The notes under the pieces: generated by a model
Database searches by the model: none
What the model was told of the DNA's origin: nothing
What the model saw: only the letters and a program-made list of their open reading frames with translations
Part shown: one piece after another, positions 33,718 through 45,583 of the stretch
Layout: each line of letters begins with the position of its first letter
Numbering within the stretch: the first letter of the stretch is position 1
Position numbers and translations under genes: made by a program
Assembly (NCBI GenBank): GCA_026419785.1
Contig: JAODTK010001754.1
Location: 124,001 to 188,000 of the forward strand
Source of the DNA: Sclerodactyla briareus
Taxonomy: Eukaryota > Echinodermata > Holothuroidea > Dendrochirotida > Sclerodactylidae
Direction: 5' to 3'
DNA length: 64,000 bases

Positions 33718-34386
33718 TTGGACGAATCTCCAAAATCATTGAGTGTTTACCCAAGTTTCATATCTCACATTATAGAAATGATAGTCGATCAGACCTCGAT
33801 CCTGTACGATGCACCGATTGACTTCACCATCGGAGAGAAAAAGAAAATTCGTTTCGACGCCGATATAGCGCTGGATAAGAAACTGACTTCGAGGCTCGTT
33901 CGTGGCGAAGCCATGTGGAAAATTTTACAGTCATGGATCAGTAACAAACGAGGACGGTCGGGAAGAAATAGTTTTTCTAAGAGAAACAGGTCATGCCGGA
34001 AGAAGGATCAGGCAAAGGAGAGTAAGTACTTCAGCCGGATTATTAGTCCGCCGGAGGAGTCTCCATGGCAGTTCAACAAGCTAAAGATAGTTGTCCAGAC
34101 GTCCGAGGAGGCGATTACGCCGATTTCAAGTACTTCTGTATCGAGTTTGGCCCAGGGGACGAGGCCAGGCCAAAGTATGACCGAGTTCACGGTACAAGCT
34201 AAGAACGACGAGGAAGGAAGAAGAGAGATTGTGGATTGTATCCGCTTAGGAAGTGCACTGGTGGTAAGGTCTGTTTTCTCAAGGTCGGAGAGTTACTTCC
34301 GGTCAGAACATGGCCGAGTCTGGAAAAAAGTAGGGATGAAAAAAAAAAGTTGCTTGTTCACAAAGAAAAACCGGAAGCAGCGGTGA
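33718..34386 (+). CDS. Unidentified open frame, 222 codons
   Basis: This is the longest non-repetitive open frame in the window. The frame is listed from a TTG at 33718, not an ATG, so the true start is unknown; the first ATG-started stretch begins about 20 codons in (MIVDQTS). The peptide is charged: EKKKIRFDAD near residue 40, KRGRSGRN near 78, and Lys/Arg-rich at the C-terminus (KKVGMKKKS, KKNRKQR). There is no signal peptide and no domain I recognise. A GTAAGTAC lies inside at about 34022, so the real exon might end there. It could be a host exon, a decayed element or chance; a frame this long is uncommon in this composition. Confidence 0.3.
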   Translation: MDESPKSLSVYPSFISHIIEMIVDQTSILYDAPIDFTIGEKKKIRFDADIALDKKLTSRLVRGEAMWKILQSWISNKRGRSGRNSFSKRNRSCRKKDQAKESKYFSRIISPPEESPWQFNKLKIVVQTSEEAITPISSTSVSSLAQGTRPGQSMTEFTVQAKNDEEGRREIVDCIRLGSALVVRSVFSRSESYFRSEHGRVWKKVGMKKKSCLFTKKNRKQR

Positions 34387-34706
34387 CTATACATATTAAC
34401 AAAATTCGTTTGCAGATTCTGCTGTGTGTCGTGAGCAGTTGAAAGCAGTTGATGCGAATAGAAGCCATAGATTGTGTAGCTCGTTTGATTGAACCATTGG
34501 TCACTGCACTGTGGGTGATCGCTGCCTGTTGGAACCGAAACACCCTTATTTGGAAGAAGTTCCCCCAGCTGCTCTAATATGCCTAGCATCATCCAGGCAA
34601 TGGGGATGCAAAATAGTAGGACGAAAACTGACGAATAAAAAATAAAAAACTTAACTCTAGTTCGAGAGCATCGGTCAAATGAAGCGTTTTTGAAAGTAGT
34701 GGCCAA
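34293..34706 (-). CDS. Unidentified open frame with one membrane segment, 137 codons
   Basis: The minus-strand frame starts MATTFKNASFDRCSRTRVK, then the hydrophobic stretch FFIFYSSVFVLLFCIPIAWM (about residues 20-40), then a hydrophilic part with an N-glycosylation site (WFNQTSY). This is a type II membrane layout. An acceptor-like pyrimidine tract ending TTTATTCGTCAG (34628-34639) lies inside the hydrophobic part, so only the later portion might be exonic. The last third overlaps the opposite-strand frame at 33718-34386. No family is recognised; chance is quite possible. Confidence 0.22.
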   Translation of the reverse strand: MATTFKNASFDRCSRTRVKFFIFYSSVFVLLFCIPIAWMMLGILEQLGELLPNKGVSVPTGSDHPQCSDQWFNQTSYTIYGFYSHQLLSTAHDTQQNLQTNFVNMYSHRCFRFFFVNKQLFFFIPTFFQTRPCSDRK

Positions 34707-34789
34707 TACCGCAAGCCCAATTACTCGTAGACGGGGCAGGACAATCAGACAACCTCTATGGGTAAACCAATTGTCGGGCGCGGAAAATT

Positions 34790-35025
34790 ATGAAACTGTT
34801 AAAATGAGTATGTAGAATTTGCAGTAATTACTGGGCAAAACTCTGACGTGCCAAAAGTAATTTATGTAAATTTCACAATAAACTACTGGGAAATTTACAG
34901 TATATAAATGATAATACTGTAATTTTACCGGACATTTGCAGTAGTAGTTATAGGAAAAATTCACAATAATTGTGGCAGCAGAGTAGAGTTGCAAGTAATT
35001 ATTGCAAATTCTACAGAAATTGTTT
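34790..35025. repeat. AT-rich palindromic repeat (TACAGTAATT / AATTACTG type)
   Basis: GCAGTAATTACTGGGC, ACTACTGGGAAATTTACAG, CTGTAATTTTACCGG, GCAAGTAATTATTGCAAATT and similar words alternate in both directions for about 235 bp. This looks like a tandem or foldback repeat of short dyads. Confidence 0.5.
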
Positions 35026-35061
35026 AAGTGCTGGAAAGCAGTTCGTTCGGATTTCAAATAG

Positions 35062-35652
35062 GTGATAAATCTGAGGGGAATCGACGATTTTGTAACTACC
35101 GCCGATCAAGCGTTATATTTTTTCGACTGCTTTTCTTATTCTTTTTTTCACTACACATTTATCGGACATATACCACATACCGACAGAGAATACAGTCAAA
35201 CAGACAGCCATAATACACAACCACGTGACGTTCACTGTGCATGGTTTATTGTCGTTTGTTTTTCGTTGCTCAGGTTATTTGTTATCATAGGGTATGATTT
35301 ACAGTTCACATTCACATCCCTAGGATGTGTCATAATTGTAGGGCCATATATTGATTCAACAGTGTTCATATTGACACAGCGGTTCGGTGAAAGCAGAAGA
35401 AATATTTTGTTGTCTTGTGTCAGTACTTTCATAGTCAACCTGGACTTCAAAGAGACTCAAATTGATAGGATATCTATCCTTTTCGCAAAAGGCAGTTGTC
35501 CCGCGCGGGGCGGTTTTCAAAGCTTCCTTTCAGATTTGATAGACATCCATTTCTTGCCTCGGAACTATTTCGAATCTCAAAAAGGGGGGAGGAAATTTGT
35601 CCACCGAAGGTGGATCGATCCTTCGATACTGTGTCTCCCATTCAGTCCTTAG
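35062..35652 (+). other. Open frame of 196 codons, no recognised domain
   Basis: The peptide starts MINLRGIDDF and has two hydrophobic stretches near residues 65-80 and 85-105, but the composition looks like random AT-rich DNA, and no splice context or domain is seen. It is reported only because of its length. Confidence 0.15.
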
Positions 35653-37691
35653 TCACCGTCAACTTTTCGTTCGTCGGTTTGTCCAGTATAACGTGAGTAA
35701 GTAAAATGAAAGGCCACTAGATGAGCCTAGATTGAGAGAAGAACGAGGCATTGACAGATATACACTATATTGAATGAAGGTAGGTGATTTGTTCGATAGG
35801 TAAATATTCGACGCCAATCGAGTTGTCCGCACCATCACACCAGCCTTCTATTGTATTATTATCCAGGTAAACGTTTGCAATTTTGTTTTTTATCTATATG
35901 AAATAATAGAAAACTATGATATTTCCACATAGAAACTGCATACCTGTTGGTAGTGTGTTTTTATCCTTTCCCGAGTCATATGGATGAATGTGTGTCGTTG
36001 TCAACCATCGGGACCTAATGGCATGATGTAATCCACTCGAAAACCGTATAATAATAAACGGAGTTTCGTGGATACGCAACACACTTTGTTCATGTTTCTT
36101 TAGAACCGTTGCGTCTATCATTATGGTCTTGTACGCTGTCAATTAGCCCAGTTGGCTGTGTATTGGCGCTTTATTATAATTTTGTTTGTTGGGGTCTGGG
36201 TTATTAGGAATAAGGTGGTGTTAGCCAACCAACATGAATTCTTCCGAACAGTGCGCACGATCCATATAGCATAGGCTCCTCCTCCCCAGTCCTCACTAAG
36301 ACTTATTCTCCAGCAGAACATTCATTTATCAGAGGAATTAAAGGCCAGGGCCGATGGAACATTTTCGCTTGAAAAATAAATGAAAATGAATCACTGACAA
36401 GAATCTAAGGTGAGTGCGTAATTTGAACAAAGGAGGCGCGACAGTATGACGAACATTTGTTTGGCGTATGGCTAGTGTGAGGGGCATGGGCTTACGCTGG
36501 CTGGTCGCGGCCCCTGGCGTTGGTAAACCTGGTAAAATGTTGTGTCGTAAACTTCACGTGCCCCATAAAGGCCCATCTGGCCGTCTTGGGGCACCGTGCA
36601 TTATGTGTAGGTCCACGATATAGGGCCCTATTAAAAGTCGCCAGCAGACCGGGCATGTCCAGTCACCGCCCGCCTCAAATCTACCAGCATGACCAGTCTC
36701 GCAGAGAACCAGGGTCACTGGAACTGAAACGGGCAAAGGAAGGAACGACTGGCTAGGACCCCAACCAGCTGGGTGAAGGGGGGGGGGCGGTTGCAGGACA
36801 ACAACACTGGGTGGAAGGGGGAGGGGTGCTCGCGCGGTCAAAACCTTCATTTTGGCCATATACTCCAATTATAATAAAATAATCCAAAATGGCAAAACGA
36901 TCATGCAAAAAATGTTCCTCAATTTATTCCAGCACACGCCGTATTGCACCCTGCTTGATTGGACGTTGAATCCCAGAAAGTGGTTGCGCCCTCAGAGGCG
37001 AAGAAACGGCATACCCCGATAAGCTAAGAACATTGTATTGAACCGGTTAGCTCAGCTGTTGTCTTTTAGTGTTGCTATTCCACTGACCTTTGACATAAAT
37101 GTTTGTTTTGTGAGTCGATTTCCAGGTTCAGTCTGGGCTTCGTCTCTTACAGTACTGATTTCATTCTCTGGGGTAAGCAATGGGATCCCATTGATTAAAG
37201 GAAACTTTTCTCTCCGGTAAGTACACGGAATGGGATGGATCTAATTCCGCCAATCCAATTGCTGTTACTCTGATAATGGTCCTGGTCGCGGTATATACAT
37301 GTATTTCACAAGTGATTAGTAGACGTCTTAACTTCTTCATTCATTATCTTTCCTTATTATCATTAGAAGGAGATCGTGTGTTCCAAAAAAAATCATCCAA
37401 AAAAATGGCCTGTTCAGGATGTTGTGAGTGCGCATTGCTCACCGCCTGAACAAATCGGGGCAAGTAAGATAGACGAGACCCCCCCCCCACCATAGCGCTA
37501 TAATAACCGGTCTGTTCTCAAATGTATATCAAACTTGAAACCCAATGACTCAGTCAGGTTTCCGTGGTTATGGCTTGATAAGTTGGGAGTAACTCTGCAT
37601 GATATAGATTTGTATTCATCGGTGTGGGAGGAGTTTGAAAGATCTTTCTGCACACTGTTAGTGCAACATGGAACGGGCACTGTCCTCCATA
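35653..37691. other. Unassigned DNA
   Basis: This contains a 91-base open stretch (37126-37216) between TTTCCAG and GTAAGTAC with no recognisable product, a short Gly-X-Y-like coincidence near 36513-36597, and poly-G at about 36779-36787. Nothing is confidently assigned. Confidence 0.3.
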
Positions 37692-37702
37692 TGTATATAC
37701 TA

Positions 37703-37735
<33 letters not shown>

Positions 37736-37764
37736 TAGTATATATATATATATATATATATTAA
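37692..37764. repeat. (TA)n microsatellite
   Basis: TA repeats broken by ACATATATAGTA in the middle; self-complementary. Confidence 0.95.
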
Positions 37765-38003
37765 TAAGAATACAAAGAATAATCAGGAAACACAACTTTT
37801 AACTGTCCAATATATTCAAAACATTAGGTCATTCGACTTGCGTCAGTTGACGAGAGATGAATGCACACCTAATGGCCAGCTACAGGGCTACGAGGCATAA
37901 TTGACCCGTTTTCTTAGGGTAATTCGTTTCTTTGTTCTACGACAGTTAGGGTGCATGCTGTACGTAATTGCGCGCCAGTAGATAGATATTCACGGGTGAG
38001 GAG
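37765..38003. other. Unassigned DNA between two TA arrays
   Basis: No gene or known repeat is seen. Confidence 0.3.
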
Positions 38004-38036
38004 TATAATATATATATATATATATATTATATATAG
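38004..38036. repeat. (TA)n microsatellite
   Basis: About 33 bp of TA with one TATTATA irregularity. Confidence 0.95.
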
Positions 38037-38279
38037 GTTACAGGGGTTGGTACGGGATATTGTCGATGCGTTCGTTGTCGGCTGGAGCCCTCACGTTAAC
38101 TCCGTCCTCAGATTCCGAGAAAGTGGTCGGGTCCGGGCGTTCACTGATGTCTCGTCGATTGGGGGACGTAAAAAGCCGTCCGGGAGCAGGTTGGGATTGG
38201 ATAACCCTGCCTCGATATCATCTGAGAAACAGTCGTGAGAGGAAGGCGAGTTATAGACGTGCTCATCATACCGGCCAGG

Positions 38280-38340
38280 GTCCTAGATGAGCCCATAATG
38301 GGTTTCCTGATCCCCGTTAGAAATCAAATCAGAATAAAAA
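38280..38340 (+). repeat. LINE 3'-end-like remnant, second copy
   Basis: GATGAGCCCATAATGGGTTT, then TTAGAAATCAAATCAGAATAA, similar to 29903-29949. The upstream text (38110-38130, CCGAGAAAGTGGTCGG) also resembles 29852-29868 (TCGAGAAAGCGGTCGG), so the shared element extends at least 170 bp with divergence. Confidence 0.45.
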
Positions 38341-38935
38341 ATTGTTACCCCCACGTACCCACACAGTACCCCCTTTAACCCTTATCAACTCCACAATTTC
38401 AAAGATTGAAAGATGAAAATCTAGCCTTGATTTTGTTTATATAGAAATTCATTTCAGGGTAGTAGCTATAGAGTTTGTTTTAATATTTCACATTAGCTTC
38501 ATTTTCCCTAATGTGAGTGCAGCGACCACTATGACACTCACGGTTTGATCTGTCGTTAACATATATCTAGCGTCTATCTATTGTGACAGGTATCACGACT
38601 ATCTCATGTGTTTCTGTGCGTGGGCACATTGAGAGCTTAAACGGCGCTCAAATTTTTTGGGTCTGGGTCTCCATTGATAGGAAGCAGACGTTGGATGAGA
38701 TCACTGAAAGTGAGGTATGTTAGTACATGCACTCTTGGGAGCACCTATCAAAGTTTCTCGTTGATCACTATCATGATGTGTACGGGAAACGCAGCTGCGA
38801 TTGGAAAACTCGCGCAGTTGGGGAGTTGGGGGCCAAATATAGTATGATACTGAATTTGCGTGAAAAAAAAAAAAAACATCCCCAATTAATACCAATGAAA
38901 GAGTACTAACTGACACGTGCTGTAGTACTAACGTC
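38341..38935. other. Unassigned DNA
   Basis: No domain or repeat is recognised, except for an A-run at about 38862-38875. Confidence 0.3.
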
Positions 38936-39090
38936 CGGGAATACGGACTCACAAGGTTTCCCTGGGACTCAAAGAATCATGACTCCGGACTCGGGACTCG
39001 GCTCATTGGACTCGGACCCTCACTTCAAGGCTCGGACATAAGGATTCGGACCACTGTCCGACCTCAGGACTCGGGCTTGGTCAGCATGAT
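38936..39090 (+). repeat. Degenerate (GGACTC)n hexamer array
   Basis: GGACTCGGGACTCGGCTC and variants run for about 150 bp. A sister array is at 41217-41350. The hexamer differs from the GTACTC arrays by one base. Confidence 0.8.
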
Positions 39091-41216
39091 CCAGAGCTGA
39101 GTCTTAAAAAAATTCTTAATTTTGTTCAATCCGAAGGAAATAGAAATGGAGGGATTGTGAAATTTGCTTCATTGCAGCCTAGTCAGTCATTGAGATTTAC
39201 AGGCTCTCACGCGTAGTTCGTCACGAACGGCGCGCCATAAAAAACGGACTGAAAGTTTTTGCTCACAAGGCAGAGAGAGAAGTACGAAATATAGATGGAT
39301 ACTACACAATGTTTACATTACTGAATGCAATGTCTGCACGATTTCGGGCACGATTTCATTAACGATTAGTCAAAAATTGCGTCGTCAAACTCGATCGTCA
39401 AATCGTGAAGCAGGTATTACGGCACATAGCATATTTGCAGGTGGTGGGTGTTCCATGTAGGATTTTGGATGGGGAAAGCTTTTATCTGCAGTAAACTCTT
39501 GTGGCAAGAACTCTTTTCCTATTGGTAGTGTTGTGATACCTATTGCGCGAAAAAAACAATCTAGCCTACTGAATTTGGCATTTCAAATTAACCATCGCGA
39601 TACCATAGACTAAATGGCTTGTGGGGGTCTTGCAGTGACTGGAAGTATTACACAGCCAATGTACCCTTTATGACCCTCGCCTAAAGTTTAACTGCAATCG
39701 TTGTTCTCTTGTCCCAGATTAAGCTAGATGGATAACGTACATTGCTCATGGAGTGTGGTAGGAGGAAGGCTACCACCTAAACTGCGAGGATTAAGATTTC
39801 GCCAACGGCGTACACACATTTGTCTTATAACATGACCACATCCAATGTGAGACTGGTACAGTTGTGCAAAATCAATGACATGGGATGGAAATGTGTGGAA
39901 CTGTGAAGGGATAGGGTTAAGAATAGAGGGTGAGTAGGGTAGCAGAGTAACCTTCGGGTAAGAGCCAGGGGTCATTGCGATGAGGTTGGATGGTACGGGA
40001 ATGCGAGATAGTAAAATATAAAATGGATTAGGTATGCAGCCTGTGTGTACAGTTGCAATTTATGGATGGAAGATAAAAAACACTCAGCATGTGTAATGTC
40101 CCTGTTGTGTCAAATTGTGTGACCATTTTACAGGCGCAGACCCACATTGCTATTACACTCCTCCCCACTCATGCGCACACTCAATCACTAATGGGTTGCA
40201 CGTGCCTCGGAAGGCACCTAGCCGCAATCCCCCAGCCATGCCCTGGCGACAGAGACCAAGCCGGACCTTCCCCCCCCCCCATTACCCTGAGGTACCCGCC
40301 CCTCAATGAGCTACGGAGTCACCCTGCGAGCGGCCAAACCTTCAATGACGAGACACGTGAACAGTATCGTCGCTGGGAGAGTGTCATCATATAGTATAGG
40401 TTGGCCTAATTTGTGTTGACAGTTAAAAACCTGCAGTCAGTGTTACCCTAACTTAAATAATGCTCAGTCATTATGGAAGTTCAGTCGTATACTGCAGAAA
40501 CAGTATCATATTTAAGCCATAACAAAAGAATGTGAATGCATCTGGTAGTGCAAAACGAAGCGGAATAAAGCTATCAACTTTGTCTTGGGAACTCGACTAG
40601 AGGGAGGAGCACCATCCTTCAATTTGGAAATTGCCTGGAGCATAACATTGGATCATCATTCTACATCTTTACAACTCTTCCGCGGTAGGACGAAAGGAAC
40701 AGAAAAGAAAGTCGCTGTCGGGTTCAGCAGGCCCTTGGTACGGGCCCTTGGTACAAGCCTTTTGGTACAGCACAGGAGGGGCTGGAAGTGTACAAGAGGG
40801 TAGGGGCAGGGTTGAGAGCTAGTAGGCAGTAATCCGGAGTAGCCTAGGCCCCCTATAGTGTATGTAACCTGGATATGAAGTGGTATGTTATTGATCGTCA
40901 ACGAATTGTCCAAGCGTGCTAAATGTTATGTGATGTGTATGAATTTGTATTCAATCACTTTGCAATATGACCATACTCTAAACATGTTTCACAGCAACAG
41001 ACCAAATACTAAACACCTACTCCTAGTATCAAAAGTGATGCCAAAATAGTGTTTGGGTTCACGAAACACTGGTTGTCAAGTGTCAGTTGTCAGTTTTTCG
41101 AGAGCTACTGGTGTTGGATTTGCCGGTGTCCATACAACACTGAATTTGAATGGATGAATGTTCCCCATGAGTTTCATTAAGGTGCCAGTTAACATCGAAG
41201 GTTGTAAACTTACACA
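39091..41216. other. Unassigned DNA
   Basis: The longest frame (101 codons, 40089-40394) is proline-rich and crosses a poly-C run. The words GGTACGGGCCCTTGGTAC at 40737 are a short internal duplication. No gene is seen. Confidence 0.3.
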
Positions 41217-41350
41217 TGGACTCATGGACTCGGCCTCGGACGCATGCATTAGGACTTGGAACTCGGACTCGGACTCACACTCGGGCACTGGACGCGGACT
41301 CGGACTCACTGCTCAGGACTCGGATCGGGACTAACCCTGAGTGGACTCGC
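41217..41350 (+). repeat. Degenerate (GGACTC)n hexamer array, second copy
   Basis: GGACTCGGACTCACACTCGG and similar units occur over about 130 bp, more decayed at both ends. Confidence 0.8.
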
Positions 41351-43374
41351 GACAGCAGCACGGCTCACTGATGATGTCATCGACAAGATTGACCAAAGTC
41401 GAGACAAATCTAGAATGGATTTGCACGTGTCGAGACAGCCCAAATTTCAGTAGGCCTAACACAATCCGAGCGATATGGGTTCCTCCCCGCAGAACATGCG
41501 GCTAATTGGGTTTTGTATAGGGGATTTCTAGGGGGATTACGAAACCAAGAGGATGTCATTGGGCCTATGTGCGTCAACAATTTTCCTGCCTGGTGACCCC
41601 CATGCGTATGAGGTATACACATGTTACCGCTCGTTCTGACTGATTTACGGTGACCTTACACCCAGGATACTTAGCCTACGCTTGTATACTAGCCGGTTAA
41701 ACCTTGGTAAAAAAAATAGGCTACCGAGTAGCTTACCCTAAGGTTAGGTATAGCCTCACGTTCTTCATTTAAGCTGAACAGGAAACAGACACATGCATTC
41801 GGCAATACTCTACGATTGCGGTTTTGAGTAGCTCGCCCTGTTATTGAACCTACGACTAGCTTAGGTGCCGCCAATTAGTTGATACGGAAATCATAAGTCC
41901 GGATTTTTAAAAAGTCTCGCCCTATGAACGAAGATTTTCGCGGAGGCTATGAAGATTATTGGCGTTTCCTGTTATCTAATGCCCCGTTGGCCTGTTTATG
42001 CTGCAAATATACTGACATGAGATAGGCCTACATACGTGCTGGTAGCACTATATTCCGTTCTAACTGCATGCCAATGGTCTAATACAAGTATTCACCTAAG
42101 CAAGCCTTAAGCACTGCTGCTTACTCGACCGGAAAAAAGTGGACCTCGGGGGGGGGGGGGACCCCACAAACGGCACAATACCACACTCGCTTCGAAATAA
42201 TCCTACACCACCTCTAGAACAATTAGAATAGGTTATCGAAAATTCCTGGCAAAATAACATTTATAGGCAAGGATCCCAGATGCAGTTGAGGGGCGGTATA
42301 ATACGAGAGGTATACGTCGATTCATTGGCGGCATAGCTTATACCCATACCTATAGAGAAGAACATTCTCATTGAGTCAGGTGACGTCCATATGCATATGA
42401 GCATATGGCTGTTCCTGTATGTGCTTCACGTATCACATACGTGTATCCCCTTTTATAAACATATTCCTTCTGCATGTAAATGCGGTTTTTCCACAGTCGT
42501 ACCGCATCCGCATCCGCGCATACGGAATCCTAGTTGCACTCTCAAACAATCGACTGTATATGTTCATCCGCATATCCTTGCATGGTTCCAATGAACCGAT
42601 TTATTAGCCTTCTAATAAAAGGTCATGTTCTCCACCTGTTTGAAACGGCCGATTTTCATACCCCTATATTAATAATGATAAGATGTCCCGAACCTTTATC
42701 AGGTGTTACTGATATATTTTATGGGCCCTCCACACAGGATTTTGATGTTCGAAGGACAACTGCAGGCTTGGATAAAACAGGAGGTCATATCGTGGAGAAT
42801 GGAAAACTGTCAGACTGTATTTATAGATCCGAACCCCATTTCAATACGATGTTCCTATGTGGAGTTATTGGCCTTCAAAGTTAGGTCCATTATGCAGAAA
42901 AATTGGGGAAAATCCAATTGCGCCAATAACGAATGACGTCTCTTCTCTCTGACAACCGGAAAGTTATTCCTGTATTTCATTGTTTTATTTTGATGAATAC
43001 GTCAATATTTAGCAGAAGTTCTGTTGTCTTTTTCTCACTAAAGTGACGATCAACACCTACCCAACCTACCAATCCAGCGATCCTCCCCCATAGACTAAAT
43101 GCTTTTCGAATTGAAAAATGATGTGTGAATTTAAAATAGAAACAAAAGATTGTGTGCAGGGTTTGGCAAGTTTGACATACATTTGTATGATGGGATCTTT
43201 CCTACTTCTGCGCGATTACACAGTATGCACAACTTCAAAGGACTGTAACCCCGTAAAGGAAAGTCGTATGAACTTCGGGTTTGGACTGGCGCATTCCGTT
43301 TTTCTCCAGCTAATATATTAGCCTCTTATAGTTCATCCTGCAGTTGTCCTTCAAATATAAGAAGTTAGTGTGCG
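41351..43374. other. Unassigned DNA
   Basis: A poly-G run is at 42149-42160. A 116-codon frame (42534-42884) shows no recognisable domain. Palindromic CATATGCATATG occurs near 42388. Confidence 0.3.
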
Positions 43375-43375
43375 C

Positions 43376-43450
43376 GGTTTAACACGTGTGCTGTACGATC
43401 AGTATTTATCAGTCGTTTCTACCGTTGGGGGCTATGGGTATCGGGTGGAT
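43376..43450 (+). repeat. Empty-site relative of the flanks at 32497/33099
   Basis: GGTTTAACACGTGTGCTG then, six bases later, CAGTATTTATCAGTCG and GGGGGCTATGGGTATCGG. This is the uninterrupted version of a short repeat that is split by about 580 bp at 32515-33098. Confidence 0.5.
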
Positions 43451-45004
43451 GAAAAGGAACAATCCCGTCACTTCAATGGGCAAGTAATCAGCGACATAAA
43501 AATCCAGCTAAAACAATTGACAATTGAAAAGGCAAAATCTATTTGCTGCGTGTTCGCTAGATTCTGAACATTTGAGTTTTGCGAGGTAGTGTATTTTTCA
43601 GAAACAGACTAAACTGTATGAACGGCCATACTATCTAGCAACCCATGTATATACAGTAAATTGCTTTTAGAAGGAGATATTGTTATAATCCACTTGCCTT
43701 GATTGGGCCTCAATCTGTACACGTGGTAATTTCGCCTGCTCGTGGCTTATAATGATTTGGATGATTTTCTGCCGCTATACAGAAATTGTGTCTGACCCTG
43801 CAAACCAATTGCTCAGTCGGAACACGACTGTTTGTCCCGAGTAAAGTTCTGCTATTTATGGTGCAATGCCGCATCACGCACCCGGACTTATTATCCACTC
43901 TCACAGCCTAGCGCCTTACATTTGAAAAATAAATATAACAATAATAATTTGTTCCAATTGTCCTTTCACCTGTTTGACGTTGCTGCATAACACTTGCCCA
44001 ATGATCAAATTCTTATTATACCCATAATTTGGTATAGTCGATTTTGAACAGCTCGGTGGAACGTGTACGGAGTCAGGACTGATTATCATCGGCACAGGAT
44101 TAGGATCAATCCTATAGATTGTTCCCTCCTGGTGTATATTTCAACCTAACTGGTCTGCCCTTGAAAGGATATCAATCTGAAAATAACGAACCGAAGGAAC
44201 AGGTGTTCGGTTTTTTTCAACCCCTGGGATTTATGCTACTAAACACTTGACTGCCTATCTCGAATTGCGACTGCAATCCACCAATTCTATCAGCCTGGTT
44301 TATGTAAGCCAATAATAGAGCAAAACGTTTCTACTGCAGGATACGTTCAGACAACCTTGACCCAAGCAATAAATATCACGCTTTTACCATTAGGTTTCAG
44401 ACATCGTATGGATGAGTGAACTGATGTCTAACCAGGCATACACCCTTCATATACTTCATGCAATATGCCCTTTCAATTTGCAAATAGGTTTGCTGAATAC
44501 ACACCGGAAAAACCCCATTGACGTTAGTTTTAGGTCAAGTTCATTTCAAGGCTCGAAGAGGTCGAATCGTAATTAAGCATCTATGAAGCCCCAATTTTCT
44601 CTGGTTAGTGTGGTTGGACACGTCTTGTTTGTCAGCAATAGCTGAGCTATTGCCGGCTATTCCTGTACGTAGATACGCTGAGAGAATCAACTTTAATTAA
44701 TGCTGTGAAACTGAAACTTGTCAATGATAGCATGTACCAACTTACACATCTTACAGTCAGCTGACCGTGCGACGTTAGGTTTCATATACCACCCTTCAGT
44801 TAATTGTCCCACTTGGCGCACGACAAAGATGAGGTCTAGAGGGCGTCGTATCAGTTATCACAAGGTATCACTCGGTCCTGCACCTGAGAGAGCGGAAAAA
44901 ATTCAATTCGCTTGTTCTGAATCCGTGCCTTTTCGCTTGGCCGTAACGTTGTTTTTCAACAAATAACTTTGGTAAAAAAGTGCGTGGCCCTATACTGTTA
45001 CGAA
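43451..45004. other. Unassigned DNA
   Basis: A 9-bp-arm palindrome GCAATAGCTGAGCTATTGC is near 44635. No gene or RNA is recognised. Confidence 0.3.
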
Positions 45005-45245
45005 GGCATCTGCCAGGAGCGTGGATAGTTACCGGCGACGTCCTCGCCTTATTTTCTCACGAGTTAACGAGGCAGAGCCTCAGAGGTTGATGATTCCCGC
45101 ATGCTCCTGGGGACTGGTCAATCCATCCCAATTCCTGCATGCGAAGAGATTGCGAAGCTTTGAAAAACACTGTTCGTGGACTCGGCGGGATTCGAACCTG
45201 TACCTTCAGCGTAGGAAGCTCGGGCCACTCCTGCCAACAAGCGAT
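45005..45245 (-). mobile_element. tRNA-derived SINE, minus strand
   Basis: On the minus strand TTGGCAGGAGTGGCC (A-box region, near 45225-45240) is followed by GGTTCGAATCCCGCCGAG, a perfect B box (45189-45199). The body then runs to lower coordinates through GAAGCTTTTCAAAG-like and GCATGCAGGAATTGGG text. It is not called a tRNA gene because the acceptor stem does not close. Confidence 0.5.
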
Positions 45246-45583
45246 TCTCTTACTTCCCAGTAGTAGCAGCGTTATAATATCATAGACTCAACGAAATTCA
45301 CTATCCCCTTTACTCTTGTTAGTTCTCATTTCAGATCAATGCTACCTCGTTCTACTGCTATCCAGTCTGCCAGTCAGCCAGACTGAGTATAGGCATGCAG
45401 CGGAGACGCGGGCATGGCTCACAATAATTCTATCGCACTCGGTAATTATGTTTAGAGGTCTCCCAAGATCAACCTCGTAGTCATGGTGCATAAGTTACTG
45501 ATGGAACGAGAATAAAACACGACTGCTCCAACTGATTACAAGTATGTTACAACAAACTGTCAGCAAATCAAAATTTAGAAACG
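45246..45583. other. Unassigned DNA between two SINEs
   Basis: A good-looking acceptor (TTAGTTCTCATTTCAG ending near 45334) is followed by about 45 open codons, but I recognise no product. Confidence 0.3.

Noticed and set aside
36510..36597. Collagen-like Gly-X-Y words (GKPGK, then KGPSGRLGAP) in one frame, tempting after the VWC exon
   Set aside because: The two pieces are separated by non-collagen residues, lack splice sites and run into a stop; the GGCCC-rich text looks like an interspersed repeat.
37126..37216. A 91-base open stretch between TTTCCAG and GTAAGTAC
   Set aside because: The frame gives no recognisable domain and would change phase from 1 to 2. The splice signals alone are not enough.
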